A stretch of 64,000 bases of DNA from an uncultured Sphingomonas sp. (GTDB lineage: Bacteria; Pseudomonadota; Alphaproteobacteria; Sphingomonadales; Sphingomonadaceae), in the NCBI RefSeq assembly GCF_913776855.1, contig NZ_CAJYQD010000047.1, forward strand, positions 32,268-96,267, given 5' to 3'. Every line of letters begins with the position of its first letter. Position 1 is the first letter of the stretch. Under the pieces are notes generated by a model. It saw only the letters and a list, made by a program, of their open reading frames with translations. It had not been told where the DNA came from and ran no database searches. Position numbers and translations under genes: made by a program. Positions 47,864 to 56,246 of the stretch are shown here, in pieces.

Positions 47864-48363
47864 TACGGCGCCTCGATAAACTGGCGGATCGGCAGTTCGT
47901 TCGGCGCCGAGCGCAGCGCCTCGTTCATCGCCTGATCGTGCATCCGGCAGCCATAATAGAGCGAGAGATGCTGCGACGCGCCGGACACCTCGTTCCAGCG
48001 GATGTCGACGGAGGGCATATCGGTCGCCACCTGCCCACACCCCGGCTGTCCCGGCTGGATCAGCTGTTCGCCCTGCGGCCGATAGGGCTGCAACTTGGCG
48101 GCGAAGGCGCGATATTGCGCAGGGGTCGCGCGGAAATTGCGCGTACCGACGACCTTGGTGAACTGCCGCCCCTCGAACACGCCGGTCCCGTCGGGCTGGA
48201 TCGTGACGCGATAGACCGGGCAGGTGCCGAAACAGCGCGACGTTTCATAGCTGATCGTCTCGCGCTCGATCGCGACCGGCGGCGCGGCGGGCGTCGTCGT
48301 ATTGCCGACCGCCATCACGCACCCGCCCAGCACCGGCAGCAATCCCAAGGCGATGATCTTCAT
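47863..48363 (-). CDS. DUF6438-type lipoprotein
   Basis: 166 residues. Lipobox LGGC (Cys15) follows MKIIALGLLPV. The family signature is YETSRCFGTCPVYRVTIQPD and 'GTGVFEGRQFTKVVGTRNFR', with conserved Cys pairs (CFGTC, and later GCGQ, YGCRM). Function unknown; probably periplasmic and membrane-anchored. It is divergent from rph, 100 nt away. Confidence 0.85.
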   Translation of the reverse strand: MKIIALGLLPVLGGCVMAVGNTTTPAAPPVAIERETISYETSRCFGTCPVYRVTIQPDGTGVFEGRQFTKVVGTRNFRATPAQYRAFAAKLQPYRPQGEQLIQPGQPGCGQVATDMPSVDIRWNEVSGASQHLSLYYGCRMHDQAMNEALRSAPNELPIRQFIEAP

Positions 48364-48463
48364 GGCGTCCTCCCGTTTTCGTTGTCGAACCGGCGATACC
48401 CGGCAACGACTGGCGCGTCGATGAACGGGCGGCTAGTGCTGATGCAAATTTCAGGAGATTCCC

Positions 48464-49180
48464 ATGCGCCCATCCGGCCGCACCCCCGACGAAATGCGCC
48501 CCATCACGATCGAGACGAACTTCACCCGCCATGCGGAGGGTTCGTGCCTGATCGGCTTTGGCGATACCAAGGTGCTGGTCACCGCTTCGCTCGAAGAACG
48601 CCTGCCGCCGTGGCTGCGCGGCAAGGGCGAGGGCTGGGTGACGGCCGAATATGGCATGTTGCCCCGCGCCACCCATACCCGTGGCAGCCGCGAGGCGGCC
48701 AAGGGCAAGCAGTCGGGCCGTACCCAGGAAATCCAGCGGCTGATCGGTCGGTCGCTGCGCGCCGTCGTCGACCTCAAGGCACTGGGCGAGCGACAGATCA
48801 CGCTCGACTGCGACGTGATCCAGGCCGATGGCGGCACCCGCACCGCGTCGATCTCCGGCGCGTGGGTGGCACTCCGCCTCGCGGTCGACGGGCTGATGCG
48901 CGAAGGCAAGCTGGAGGTCGATCCGATCAGCCGTCAGGTCGCCGCCATCAGCTGCGGCATCCACAACGGCACGCCGGTCCTCGACCTCGACTATATCGAG
49001 GATTCGGCCGCCGATGCCGATGCGAACTTCGTGCTGACCAGCGACAACAATATCGCCGAGGTCCAGGCCACCGCCGAGGGCGCGTGCTATGACGAAGAGG
49101 CGCTGCTGCGCCTGCTGCGCCTCGCGCGCATCGGCTGCGGCCGCATCTTCGCCGAACAGCTGCGGGCGACCGGCCGATGA
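48464..49180 (+). CDS. rph: Ribonuclease PH
   Basis: 238 residues. It is a phosphorolytic 3'-5' exoribonuclease that trims tRNA 3' ends. Motifs are [20 protein letters not shown], '[20 protein letters not shown]', [10 protein letters not shown] and '[20 protein letters not shown]'. ATG 48464 has AGGAG 6 nt upstream. It overlaps rdgB by 4 nt; the divergent arrangement with hrcA is conserved in alphaproteobacteria. Confidence 0.98.
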   Translation: MRPSGRTPDEMRPITIETNFTRHAEGSCLIGFGDTKVLVTASLEERLPPWLRGKGEGWVTAEYGMLPRATHTRGSREAAKGKQSGRTQEIQRLIGRSLRAVVDLKALGERQITLDCDVIQADGGTRTASISGAWVALRLAVDGLMREGKLEVDPISRQVAAISCGIHNGTPVLDLDYIEDSAADADANFVLTSDNNIAEVQATAEGACYDEEALLRLLRLARIGCGRIFAEQLRATGR

Positions 49181-49806
49181 GCGGCGAGGGCAAGGAGCCG
49201 CAGGCGATCCGCAAGCTGACGCCCGGCAAGCTCGTCATCGCCAGCCACAATCCCGGCAAGATCCGCGAGATCGCGGCGCTGCTCGGCCCCTATGGCGTCA
49301 CGCCGATCTCGGCGGGCGAGCTCGACCTGCCCGAACCGGAGGAAACCGGCACGACCTTCGTCGCCAATGCCGAATTGAAGGCATTGCAGGCCGCCGACCT
49401 GTCCGGCCTGCCCGCACTCGCCGACGATAGCGGCCTGTGCGTCGAGGCGCTGAACGGTGATCCGGGCATCTTCTCCGCCCGCTGGGCCGGGCCGTCCAAG
49501 GATTTCGGCTCGGCGATGCAACTGGTCGAGAACCGGATGCAGGCGACCGGCCCCGACCACAGCCGCGCGGCGCATTTCGTCTGCGCGCTGGCGCTGGCAT
49601 GGCCCGACGGGCATGTCGAATGGTTCGAAGGGCGTGTCGACGGGCAGCTGGTCTGGCCGCCACGCGGGCAGCACGGTTTCGGCTACGACCCGATGTTCGT
49701 TCAGGACGGCATGGACCAGAGCTATGGCGAGATCGATCCCGACCACAAGCATTCGATCAGCCACCGCGCCGATGCGTTCGCGCAACTGGTGAAGGCGGTG
49801 TTCTAG
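49177..49806 (+). CDS. rdgB: RdgB/HAM1 non-canonical purine NTP pyrophosphatase
   Basis: 209 residues. It removes dITP, ITP and XTP from nucleotide pools. Motifs are [20 protein letters not shown], '[17 protein letters not shown]', '[20 protein letters not shown]', '[10 protein letters not shown]' and the C-terminal '[15 protein letters not shown]'. The ATG overlaps the rph stop. A hairpin lies directly after its stop. Confidence 0.97.
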   Translation: MSGEGKEPQAIRKLTPGKLVIASHNPGKIREIAALLGPYGVTPISAGELDLPEPEETGTTFVANAELKALQAADLSGLPALADDSGLCVEALNGDPGIFSARWAGPSKDFGSAMQLVENRMQATGPDHSRAAHFVCALALAWPDGHVEWFEGRVDGQLVWPPRGQHGFGYDPMFVQDGMDQSYGEIDPDHKHSISHRADAFAQLVKAVF

Positions 49807-49810
49807 GGAC

Positions 49811-49845
49811 GGAACGCCCGGCCGCGTCCGGGCATTGGGCGTTCC
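49811..49845 (+). promoter_or_regulatory. Nested hairpin after rdgB, before a small gene's SD
   Basis: GGAACGCCC (49811-49819) pairs with GGGCGTTCC (49837-49845); inside, gcccgg can pair with ccgggc. It ends 4 nt before the AAGGAA that serves the 71-codon gene at 49860. It lacks a T-tract and may be an attenuator, an RNA-stability element or a weak terminator. Confidence 0.5.
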
Positions 49846-49859
49846 GAAAGGAATTGCCC

Positions 49860-50075
49860 ATGTCCGACGCGATCACCGAAACCCGCCACCGCGAGATCGC
49901 GGTCGAACACCTGCTGTTCTGGACGATGCGCTATGTCGAGGGGCAGCATCCTGGCCTGCTCGATGCGCTGGAGGCGAGCCTCGACAAGCTGGGTGATCCG
50001 TCGTCGGGCAGCGAGAAGGACGACGGCGCGGTCCGTCATATTGCCGCGAAGATGATCGCCGGCGCGCGCGGCTGA
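49860..50075 (+). CDS. Small acidic/helical protein, unknown function
   Basis: 71 residues from ATG 49860 with SD aaggaa at good spacing. Sequence 'REIAVEHLLFWTMRYVEGQH' then a short loop and 'VRHIAAKMIAGARG' suggests two or three helices without membrane segments. No family is recognised. Position between rdgB and hemW, and a good SD, support coding. Confidence 0.65.
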   Translation: MSDAITETRHREIAVEHLLFWTMRYVEGQHPGLLDALEASLDKLGDPSSGSEKDDGAVRHIAAKMIAGARG

Positions 50076-50080
50076 TCCGA

Positions 50081-50644
50081 TCAGAACGCACGCTGGCCCG
50101 GATAATTGCCAGCGGGGGCATAGCGGCAGACGATATAATCGTCCTTCGCGCTGCTCGCCTCGGCACAGCCGAACCGCTGGGTCGTGCGCCACATGATCTG
50201 GGTATAGTGGCCTACATCCTCGAATCGGCCGGTGCGCGACACCGCCGGCAGGATGCCCGGCACATAGTCGCGCTTTTCCGCGACCCAATGCCCCACCATC
50301 TCGGCATAGCGATAGGCGCCGCGCGTGCCAGTCCACAGATTCTCGCCCTGTTCAGGCACGCCGCGCGGCTGCGGCGAATGTTCGAAGCGGCGGGCGGCGG
50401 CCAGCGTCGTGGCATAGGCCTGCGCATCGCGCGCCAGTGCCAGGTCCCAGGTCAGCCCCGGCAATCCGGCCTCCGCCCGCGCCGCACGGTGCCCGGCCTC
50501 CATCGCCTGTCGCAACTGCGCGCTCCCCCGCGGCGCGTTCCCTTCGAACGCGCGCGGTTCGACCACGCGTTCGGGCACATGGGCGGGTCCGGCGGAACAG
50601 GCACCCAGCAGCAGTGCCGCCATCAGCATTTGTATCGCTCGCAT
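50081..50644 (-). CDS. CAP-domain (SCP/PR-1-like) lipoprotein
   Basis: 187 residues from ATG complementary to 50642-50644, which has gggggcg just upstream; ATG at 50653 is the alternative. Lipobox LGAC precedes a CAP domain: 'HRAARAEAGLPGLTWDLALA', 'FEHSPQPRGVPEQGENLW', 'VGHYTQIMWRTTQRFGCAEA', 'YIVCRYAPAGNYPGQ'. The signature His and Glu residues are present. CAP proteins in bacteria are secreted and largely of unknown role. It is divergent from hemW by 20 nt. Confidence 0.92.
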   Translation of the reverse strand: MRAIQMLMAALLLGACSAGPAHVPERVVEPRAFEGNAPRGSAQLRQAMEAGHRAARAEAGLPGLTWDLALARDAQAYATTLAAARRFEHSPQPRGVPEQGENLWTGTRGAYRYAEMVGHWVAEKRDYVPGILPAVSRTGRFEDVGHYTQIMWRTTQRFGCAEASSAKDDYIVCRYAPAGNYPGQRAF

Positions 50645-50664
50645 CGCCCCCATATGGGACGGCA

Positions 50665-51825
50665 ATGCAGCCCGACCAAGCACCCGCCCCCGACCCTCTG
50701 GCGCTCTACGTCCATTGGCCGTTCTGCGTGTCGAAATGCCCCTATTGCGACTTCAACAGCCATGTTCGTGACAGCGTCGACCAGGCGGCGTGGCTGCACG
50801 CGCTGCTGGCCGACCTGGCGCATGAGGCCGCCGCCCTGCCCGGTCGCCGGTTGGCGTCGATCTTCTTCGGCGGCGGCACCCCGTCGCTGATGCCGCCCGC
50901 GACCGTCGCGGCGGTGATCGAGGCAGCCTGCACCCACTGGCCGCCGACCGACACGCTCGAGATCACGCTGGAGGCCAACCCCTCTTCGGTCGAGGCCGCC
51001 CGCTTCGCCGATATCGCCGCCGCGGGGGTCAATCGCGTGTCGCTGGGTGTACAGGCGCTCCATGACGATGCGCTCGCCTTCCTCGAACGCGCGCATGGCG
51101 TGGACGAGGCGCTGGCCGCGCTGGACGTAGCGCAGCGCCATTTCGCGCGGGTCAGCTTCGACCTGATCTATGCCCGGCCCGACCAGTCGCTTGCCGGATG
51201 GGAGGCGGAACTGTCCCGCGCGCTGTCGTTCGGGACCGAGCATCTGTCGCTTTACCAGCTGACCATCGAACCCGGCACCCGCTTTGCCACGCTCGCGGCA
51301 AAGGGGCAGCTGACCCTGCCCGATGCCGACCTGTCCGCCGACCTGTTCGAAACGACGCAGGCGCTGACCCGCGCCGCCGGGCTGCCGCTGTACGAGGTGT
51401 CGAACCACGCCCGGCCGGGCGCGGAGAGCCGCCACAACCTCACCTACTGGCGCTATCGCGACTATGCCGGCATCGGTCCCGGCGCACATGGCCGGCGTGG
51501 TGGCATGGCGACGGTACGCCGCAAGAAGCCGGAAAACTGGATCGCCGCCGTCGAACGCAACGGCCACGGTATCGAACGCGAGGATGCGCTCACCCCCGAC
51601 GAACGCGTGACCGAGGCGCTGGTGATGGGCCTCAGGATGCGCGAGGGCATCAACCTTGCCCGCATCGCGACGCTGGGCGCACGGCCGATCGATGCGATCG
51701 TGCGCGCGGACGCGGTATCGCTGCTCGCGCGGCAGGGGCTACTGGTGCGCGATGGCGACCGGCTGGCGTTGACCCCGGCGGGCATACCGGTGCTGGACGC
51801 CGTGCTGCGCGAGATCGCGATCTGA
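50665..51825 (+). CDS. hemW: Radical SAM haem chaperone HemW-like
   Basis: 386 residues from ATG 50665. The radical-SAM cluster is CVSKCPYC in 'ALYVHWPFCVSKCPYCDF', followed by FFGGGTPSLM and 'SLGVQALHDDALAFLERAH'. HemW lacks the third-position residues of true coproporphyrinogen oxidase HemN and delivers haem to respiratory enzymes; the short N-terminus and the rph-rdgB neighbourhood favour HemW. The frame is open upstream to 50437 but overlaps the divergent CAP gene. Confidence 0.95.
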   Translation: MQPDQAPAPDPLALYVHWPFCVSKCPYCDFNSHVRDSVDQAAWLHALLADLAHEAAALPGRRLASIFFGGGTPSLMPPATVAAVIEAACTHWPPTDTLEITLEANPSSVEAARFADIAAAGVNRVSLGVQALHDDALAFLERAHGVDEALAALDVAQRHFARVSFDLIYARPDQSLAGWEAELSRALSFGTEHLSLYQLTIEPGTRFATLAAKGQLTLPDADLSADLFETTQALTRAAGLPLYEVSNHARPGAESRHNLTYWRYRDYAGIGPGAHGRRGGMATVRRKKPENWIAAVERNGHGIEREDALTPDERVTEALVMGLRMREGINLARIATLGARPIDAIVRADAVSLLARQGLLVRDGDRLALTPAGIPVLDAVLREIAI

Positions 51826-51886
51826 TCCCCTTGCCCCTTTGCCGGTGAGTGCGCACAACCGCGCATCACCAGTAAAAGGGGCACCC

Positions 51887-52882
51887 ATGCCGACCATTAC
51901 CCGCCGCTCCGCCATCGCCGGCCTCGCCGCCGCGACCGGTGCCGCCCGCCTGCCCGCGCAACCCCGCGCCGCCGCCACACTGCTCGTCGCTTCCACCTGG
52001 GACTTCGGTGCCGCCGCCAATGACGCCGCCGTCGCCCGCTTCCGCAGCGGCGGTAGCCTGATCGACGCACTGGAAGCCGGAGCGAAGGTTCCCGAAGCGG
52101 ATCTGTCCAACCATTCGGTCGGCAAGGGCGGCTATCCCGACCGCGACGGGCGGGTGACGCTGGATGCGGTCATCATGGACGATCGGGGCCATGTCGGCGC
52201 GGTCGCCGCGCTGGAGGACATCGCTCACCCGATCTCGGTCGCGCGCGCGGTGATGGAGCGCACGCCGCACACCTTCCTGGTCGGCGACGGCGCGCGGCAG
52301 TTTGCGCTGGAATCGGGCTTCACGGCGGAAAAGCTGCTGACGCCGGAGGCAGAGGCCGAATGGCGCAAATGGCTCAAGACGTCGAAATACGCGCCGGTCG
52401 CCAACAGCGAAAACCGGCGCACGCCGCTCGGCGGGCCGCTCGACCATGACACGATTGGCATGATCGCCCGCGCGCCGAACGGTGCGCTGGCCGGGGCCTG
52501 CACCACGTCGGGCATGGCGTTCAAGCTGCACGGCCGGGTCGGCGATTCACCACAGGTGGGCAGCGGCCTGTTCGTCGAAGCGGGCGTCGGCGCAGCGACC
52601 GCCACCGGCCTGGGAGAGGAAGTCACCCGCATCGCCGGCACCGCCCGCGTCGTGTCGTCGCTGCGCGCGGGAATGACGCCGATGAACGCCTGCCGCGAGG
52701 CGGTCGAGCATATCGCGAAGCTGCGGGGTTCGGCGCTCGACGGGGTGCAGGTCGGCTTCCTCGCGATGGATCGGAACGGACAGGTCGGCGCCTTCGCGAT
52801 CCTGCCGGGCTTCACCTACGCCGTCACCGGCGACGACGGCCGCAGCACAATCGTCAAATCCGCCAGCCTGCGCAACGCCTGA
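51887..52882 (+). CDS. Glycosylasparaginase-like Ntn hydrolase
   Basis: 331 residues. A twin-arginine-like leader (TRRSAIAGLAAATGAARLPA) suggests Tat export. The family motif HDTIGMIA is at 187-194 with Thr189 as autoprocessing site and nucleophile; then 'ACTTSGMAFKLHGRVGDSPQ' and 'GSGLFVEAGVGAATATGLGE' complete the active site. It is in the N4-(beta-N-acetylglucosaminyl)-L-asparaginase branch, which cleaves the GlcNAc-Asn bond. Location next to a GlcNAc locus is suggestive, but the branch also contains plain asparaginases. Confidence 0.9.
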   Translation: MPTITRRSAIAGLAAATGAARLPAQPRAAATLLVASTWDFGAAANDAAVARFRSGGSLIDALEAGAKVPEADLSNHSVGKGGYPDRDGRVTLDAVIMDDRGHVGAVAALEDIAHPISVARAVMERTPHTFLVGDGARQFALESGFTAEKLLTPEAEAEWRKWLKTSKYAPVANSENRRTPLGGPLDHDTIGMIARAPNGALAGACTTSGMAFKLHGRVGDSPQVGSGLFVEAGVGAATATGLGEEVTRIAGTARVVSSLRAGMTPMNACREAVEHIAKLRGSALDGVQVGFLAMDRNGQVGAFAILPGFTYAVTGDDGRSTIVKSASLRNA

Positions 52883-52888
52883 CGCGAA

Positions 52889-52919
52889 CAGGCCCGCCCC
52901 CGGTCGGGGAGCGGGCCTG
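52889..52919. terminator. Bidirectional hairpin between convergent genes
   Basis: CAGGCCCGC (52889-52897) pairs perfectly with GCGGGCCTG (52911-52919), with ccccg/cgggg able to extend the stem inside. It fills the 59-nt gap between the asparaginase-like gene and the TonB-dependent receptor, which converge here. There is no T-tract. Confidence 0.6.
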
Positions 52920-52941
52920 ATCCGTCGACCTGGGCCGATCG

Positions 52942-55900
52942 TCAGAAGTTGATCGACACCCCGGCAGCAATCTGACGCCCGAGCGAGTCATAGCGCTGCG
53001 GGATCGTATTGTTGCGGGCCAGCGCCACGTTGTACGAATTGGGCAGGATCGGCGGCATCCGGTCGAGCAAGTTGTTCGCCGACAGCCGGAACGTGTAGTT
53101 CCGCGCCACCGCAAAGACGAACGCCAGATCGAAGTAATCCTGCGGGTCGATGCGATAGAAGGTCTTGCGCGCGTTCGCCACCGTACCGCCCAGATCGGGA
53201 TCGCCCGAATTGCTGGCGTTGGTCAGCAACCCGACATGCCGCCAGTTGAGCGAGATCGAGGCGATCTTGTCTGGGGTGGTATAGGTCGTGCGCAGGCCAT
53301 GGACCCATTTCGGGATCAGCTGGCCACAGCCATTGGCATAATAGCCGGTGCAGTCGCGCAGCGGCAGGATCGGCGAATCTTTGCCCCCCGCCAGCGTGGT
53401 GAGCGTGCCGTTGAAGATCCAGTCGAACGTCCCGACACTGTCGATCGGCAGGGCATATTGTCCCTGGAAATCCCAGCCATGCGCCTTGGTCTTGAACGCG
53501 TTGGTCGTGCCCTGCTGGATATAGCCGGTCGTCGGGTTGCTGGCGGGAGCATTGTAGAGGATGCCGGTCGTCGGATCGCGCACGATCTTCGAACAGAAAT
53601 ACGGGTCGCCGCCGCTCGTCCGGCATCCGTCCTGATAATAGCTATAGTCGTTATAGCCGATCGAATCGTCGATATCGATCAGGAAGCGGTCAACCGAGAA
53701 GACTAGGCCGGGCGCGAAGCGCGGCTTCATCACCAGACCGAAGGTATAGGTATAGGCGGTTTCCGGATCGACCGTGAACCCGCCGGTGCGGACGGTACAC
53801 TGGCTGTCGGGGCACGACAGCGTGCGGCTGCCATAGAGCGCGTCGGACAGACCGGTCGCGCGGCACACCTCGATCGATGCGACCGGCGCGTCGTACACGG
53901 TGATGCGGCGCGTGCCCGTCGGATCGGTCGGATCGACGATCTGGCGCGGCGTGCTGGCGCAGAAATCATTCTGCGACCCGCCCTGGCGGCCGTAATTATT
54001 CTGTGTCGCCTGGCGGATTTCGATAACGGTCGGCGCGCGCTGCGCCTTGTTGTACGACAGGCGGAACGTCAGGTCCTCGACCGGCGCCCACAGCCCTTCC
54101 AGCTTGTAGGTGCTGAAGGTGTCGGGGTTGGTGTCGTACTTCGACACGCGATAGCCGGCATTGACCTGCAACAGGTGCGTCCATGGCTGCTTCTGGATCA
54201 GCGGGACCTGGATTTCGGCATTGGCTTCCTTGACGCTCTGGCGCAGCTGGAAATCCTCACCGCCATTTTCCTCGCGATAGGCGGCATTGGCGGTGCCGAT
54301 ATAGCGGTCCTTGCGATATTCCCCGCCGATCGCCAGCGCGATGCCCTGTTCGGCCAGCGGGCTGGTGATGCCGTATTTGCCCAGGTCACCGGTGACGTTC
54401 GCGACGACATCGTACAGCAGACCGATGGTGGTCGACGTGCCGTTGCGGCCGGCGAACAGGTAGTCGGCCAGCGCCTGGTTGTTGTTGTTCGCGCTGAACG
54501 CATCGAAGGGGACGCAGGCGGTATCGACGCCCGACACCTTCGATGCGCAGGTCGGCGTGCCGTTGACGTTCACGACATTGAGCGACCGGTTCACCCGGTC
54601 GAACGTCGGGAACGGGCCGAACGTCGTATCCATCTGGTTGCGGGCATAGACGCCGGCAACGTCGTAATGCCACGCTTCGGCGAAGTCGCCGCGCATCCCG
54701 GCAACGCCCCGGAAGGCGCTGTTGATATAGGTGTCCTTCACATAGGGCAGCGCGTTGAAGCGATAGCGCACGTCGAGCGGGATCAGCGCCCCGGTGCCCG
54801 CCGCATTGCCGCAGATCGACGTCGCCTGCGACGCTGACAGGAACGGGTTGTTGCAGTTCACCTGATACGGCGTGCTGCCATAGGAGCTGAATGCGAACAC
54901 GCGCGAGGGGAAGCGGTTCGACGACTCATCGCGGAACCAGATGCCCGAGCCATAGAATTCGAGCGCGTCGGCCAGCTTCAGCGTCACGAAGCCACCGGCG
55001 TTCACGCGTTCATTCTCACGCTGGTACGAATAGCCATCGAACGGGTTCGCCTGCGTCCCCGGACCGAACGGCACGAACGTGCGAGTGCCGTTCGGGTTGT
55101 TCACGAACACCGACCCGTTGTTGGGACCGCCACGCGGCGAGATATAGCCGCCGGGGACATAGGTCGACACCTGGCAGCTCAGCACTCCGTCCTTGCTGGC
55201 CTCGTTCAGCTGGCACGGCGACGACGACCGCGCGTCGAACGGTACCAGGTCGCCCTTGCGATAATTGACGAAGCCGGTGACGTTCAGCGCACCGTCGAAC
55301 AGGTTCTTGCCCGCCGCCAGCGACAGGTCGACGCGCCCGCCATCGTTGGTCAGGCCGCGCGGCGAAGCGAAGCCGGCGGCGCGCGCCAACGGGCTGACCA
55401 GCGTGTCGCGGTTCTGGTGGTTGTAGAAGTTATAGTTGGCGTTGATGCTGACGCCGTCGAGGTCCTTCTTCAGGATGAAGTTCACGACGCCGGCGACCGC
55501 GTCCGATCCATAGACTGACGATGCACCGCCCGACAGCACGTCGATCCGTTCGATCAGCGCGGTCGGGATCATGTTGGCATCGACGCCGTTCATCGTGCCG
55601 AGGCGCAGGCCATCGACCAGCGTCAGCGTACGTTCGAAGCCCAGATTACGCAGCTTGATCCGCTGGCGACCGTCCGAATCCTGGTAGTTCTGCTGGCTGT
55701 CCGGCGCGATCTGCGGAAGGCGGTTCAGCACTTCCTCGACATTGACCGCGGCCTGCAGCCGGACTTCCTCCGACGTCACCGACTGGATCGGGGCGGCCGA
55801 CGTCACGTTCGGGCGGCGGATGCGCGTGCCGGTGACGACGATGGCTTCGTCGGTGTCCGATGCACTGGCGGCGGCCGGTTCGCCGCTAGGCGTCGGCGCA

Positions 55901-55989
55901 TCCGCCGGGATGCCGGTCTGCGCCTGGGCAGTACCGGCGAGCATGGTTGCCAGACACGATGTCGTCAGCAGCTTCGTGATCGATTTCAT
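52942..55989 (-). CDS. TonB-dependent outer-membrane receptor
   Basis: 1015 residues. A signal peptide ends AGTAQAQ; the region IVVTGTRIRRPNV is the TonB box and start of the plug (to about residue 170, with 'YGSDAVAGVVNFILKKDLDG'), followed by the 22-strand barrel and a terminal Phe (GVSINF). The large carbohydrate-type receptor family is greatly expanded in sphingomonads. It follows nagE on the same strand after a 255-nt gap with operator-like palindromes, so GlcNAc or chitin oligosaccharides are the likely cargo (inference). Confidence 0.93.
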   Translation of the reverse strand: MKSITKLLTTSCLATMLAGTAQAQTGIPADAPTPSGEPAAASASDTDEAIVVTGTRIRRPNVTSAAPIQSVTSEEVRLQAAVNVEEVLNRLPQIAPDSQQNYQDSDGRQRIKLRNLGFERTLTLVDGLRLGTMNGVDANMIPTALIERIDVLSGGASSVYGSDAVAGVVNFILKKDLDGVSINANYNFYNHQNRDTLVSPLARAAGFASPRGLTNDGGRVDLSLAAGKNLFDGALNVTGFVNYRKGDLVPFDARSSSPCQLNEASKDGVLSCQVSTYVPGGYISPRGGPNNGSVFVNNPNGTRTFVPFGPGTQANPFDGYSYQRENERVNAGGFVTLKLADALEFYGSGIWFRDESSNRFPSRVFAFSSYGSTPYQVNCNNPFLSASQATSICGNAAGTGALIPLDVRYRFNALPYVKDTYINSAFRGVAGMRGDFAEAWHYDVAGVYARNQMDTTFGPFPTFDRVNRSLNVVNVNGTPTCASKVSGVDTACVPFDAFSANNNNQALADYLFAGRNGTSTTIGLLYDVVANVTGDLGKYGITSPLAEQGIALAIGGEYRKDRYIGTANAAYREENGGEDFQLRQSVKEANAEIQVPLIQKQPWTHLLQVNAGYRVSKYDTNPDTFSTYKLEGLWAPVEDLTFRLSYNKAQRAPTVIEIRQATQNNYGRQGGSQNDFCASTPRQIVDPTDPTGTRRITVYDAPVASIEVCRATGLSDALYGSRTLSCPDSQCTVRTGGFTVDPETAYTYTFGLVMKPRFAPGLVFSVDRFLIDIDDSIGYNDYSYYQDGCRTSGGDPYFCSKIVRDPTTGILYNAPASNPTTGYIQQGTTNAFKTKAHGWDFQGQYALPIDSVGTFDWIFNGTLTTLAGGKDSPILPLRDCTGYYANGCGQLIPKWVHGLRTTYTTPDKIASISLNWRHVGLLTNASNSGDPDLGGTVANARKTFYRIDPQDYFDLAFVFAVARNYTFRLSANNLLDRMPPILPNSYNVALARNNTIPQRYDSLGRQIAAGVSINF

Positions 55990-56189
55990 GGACGTCCCCT
56001 GTTGGTGCCGCGCGGGGCATGGGGTCCGACCGTCGATCGAAACGCGGGATCGGGTGCGATCCCACTCGCCCCTTCCCCCGCACTCGGGTCAGACCGCCAT
56101 CACCACATCGCGCGGATCATTTCACCTGTGAGACATCTTTCCGCCAGCACGCAGGAGGGGTCAATATCACGTGAAACGGGTTTTCATCC

Positions 56190-56246
56190 TTGCAACCAAT
56201 ATTGCAATGCGGTGCGCTATTTGAGCAACACACCGAGAACGTTCTC
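56190..56246 (-). promoter_or_regulatory. Operator-like palindromes upstream of the receptor gene
   Basis: TTGCAA-N6-TTGCAA (56190-56207) and the perfect 12-bp palindrome GAGAACGTTCTC (56235-56246), which overlaps the nagE stop, lie in the gap before the TonB-dependent receptor. They resemble sites for dimeric repressors. No repressor can be assigned; the local GntR regulator is one candidate. The rest of this 255-nt gap shows no gene. Confidence 0.35.

Noticed and set aside
47798..48463. CIRCE element near hrcA
   Set aside because: I looked for the TTAGCACTC-N9-GAGTGCTAA pattern and found nothing similar upstream of hrcA or grpE.
52942..55989. Receptor assigned firmly to GlcNAc uptake
   Set aside because: Only proximity supports it; sphingomonad receptors of this size serve many substrates, so the cargo is left as an inference.
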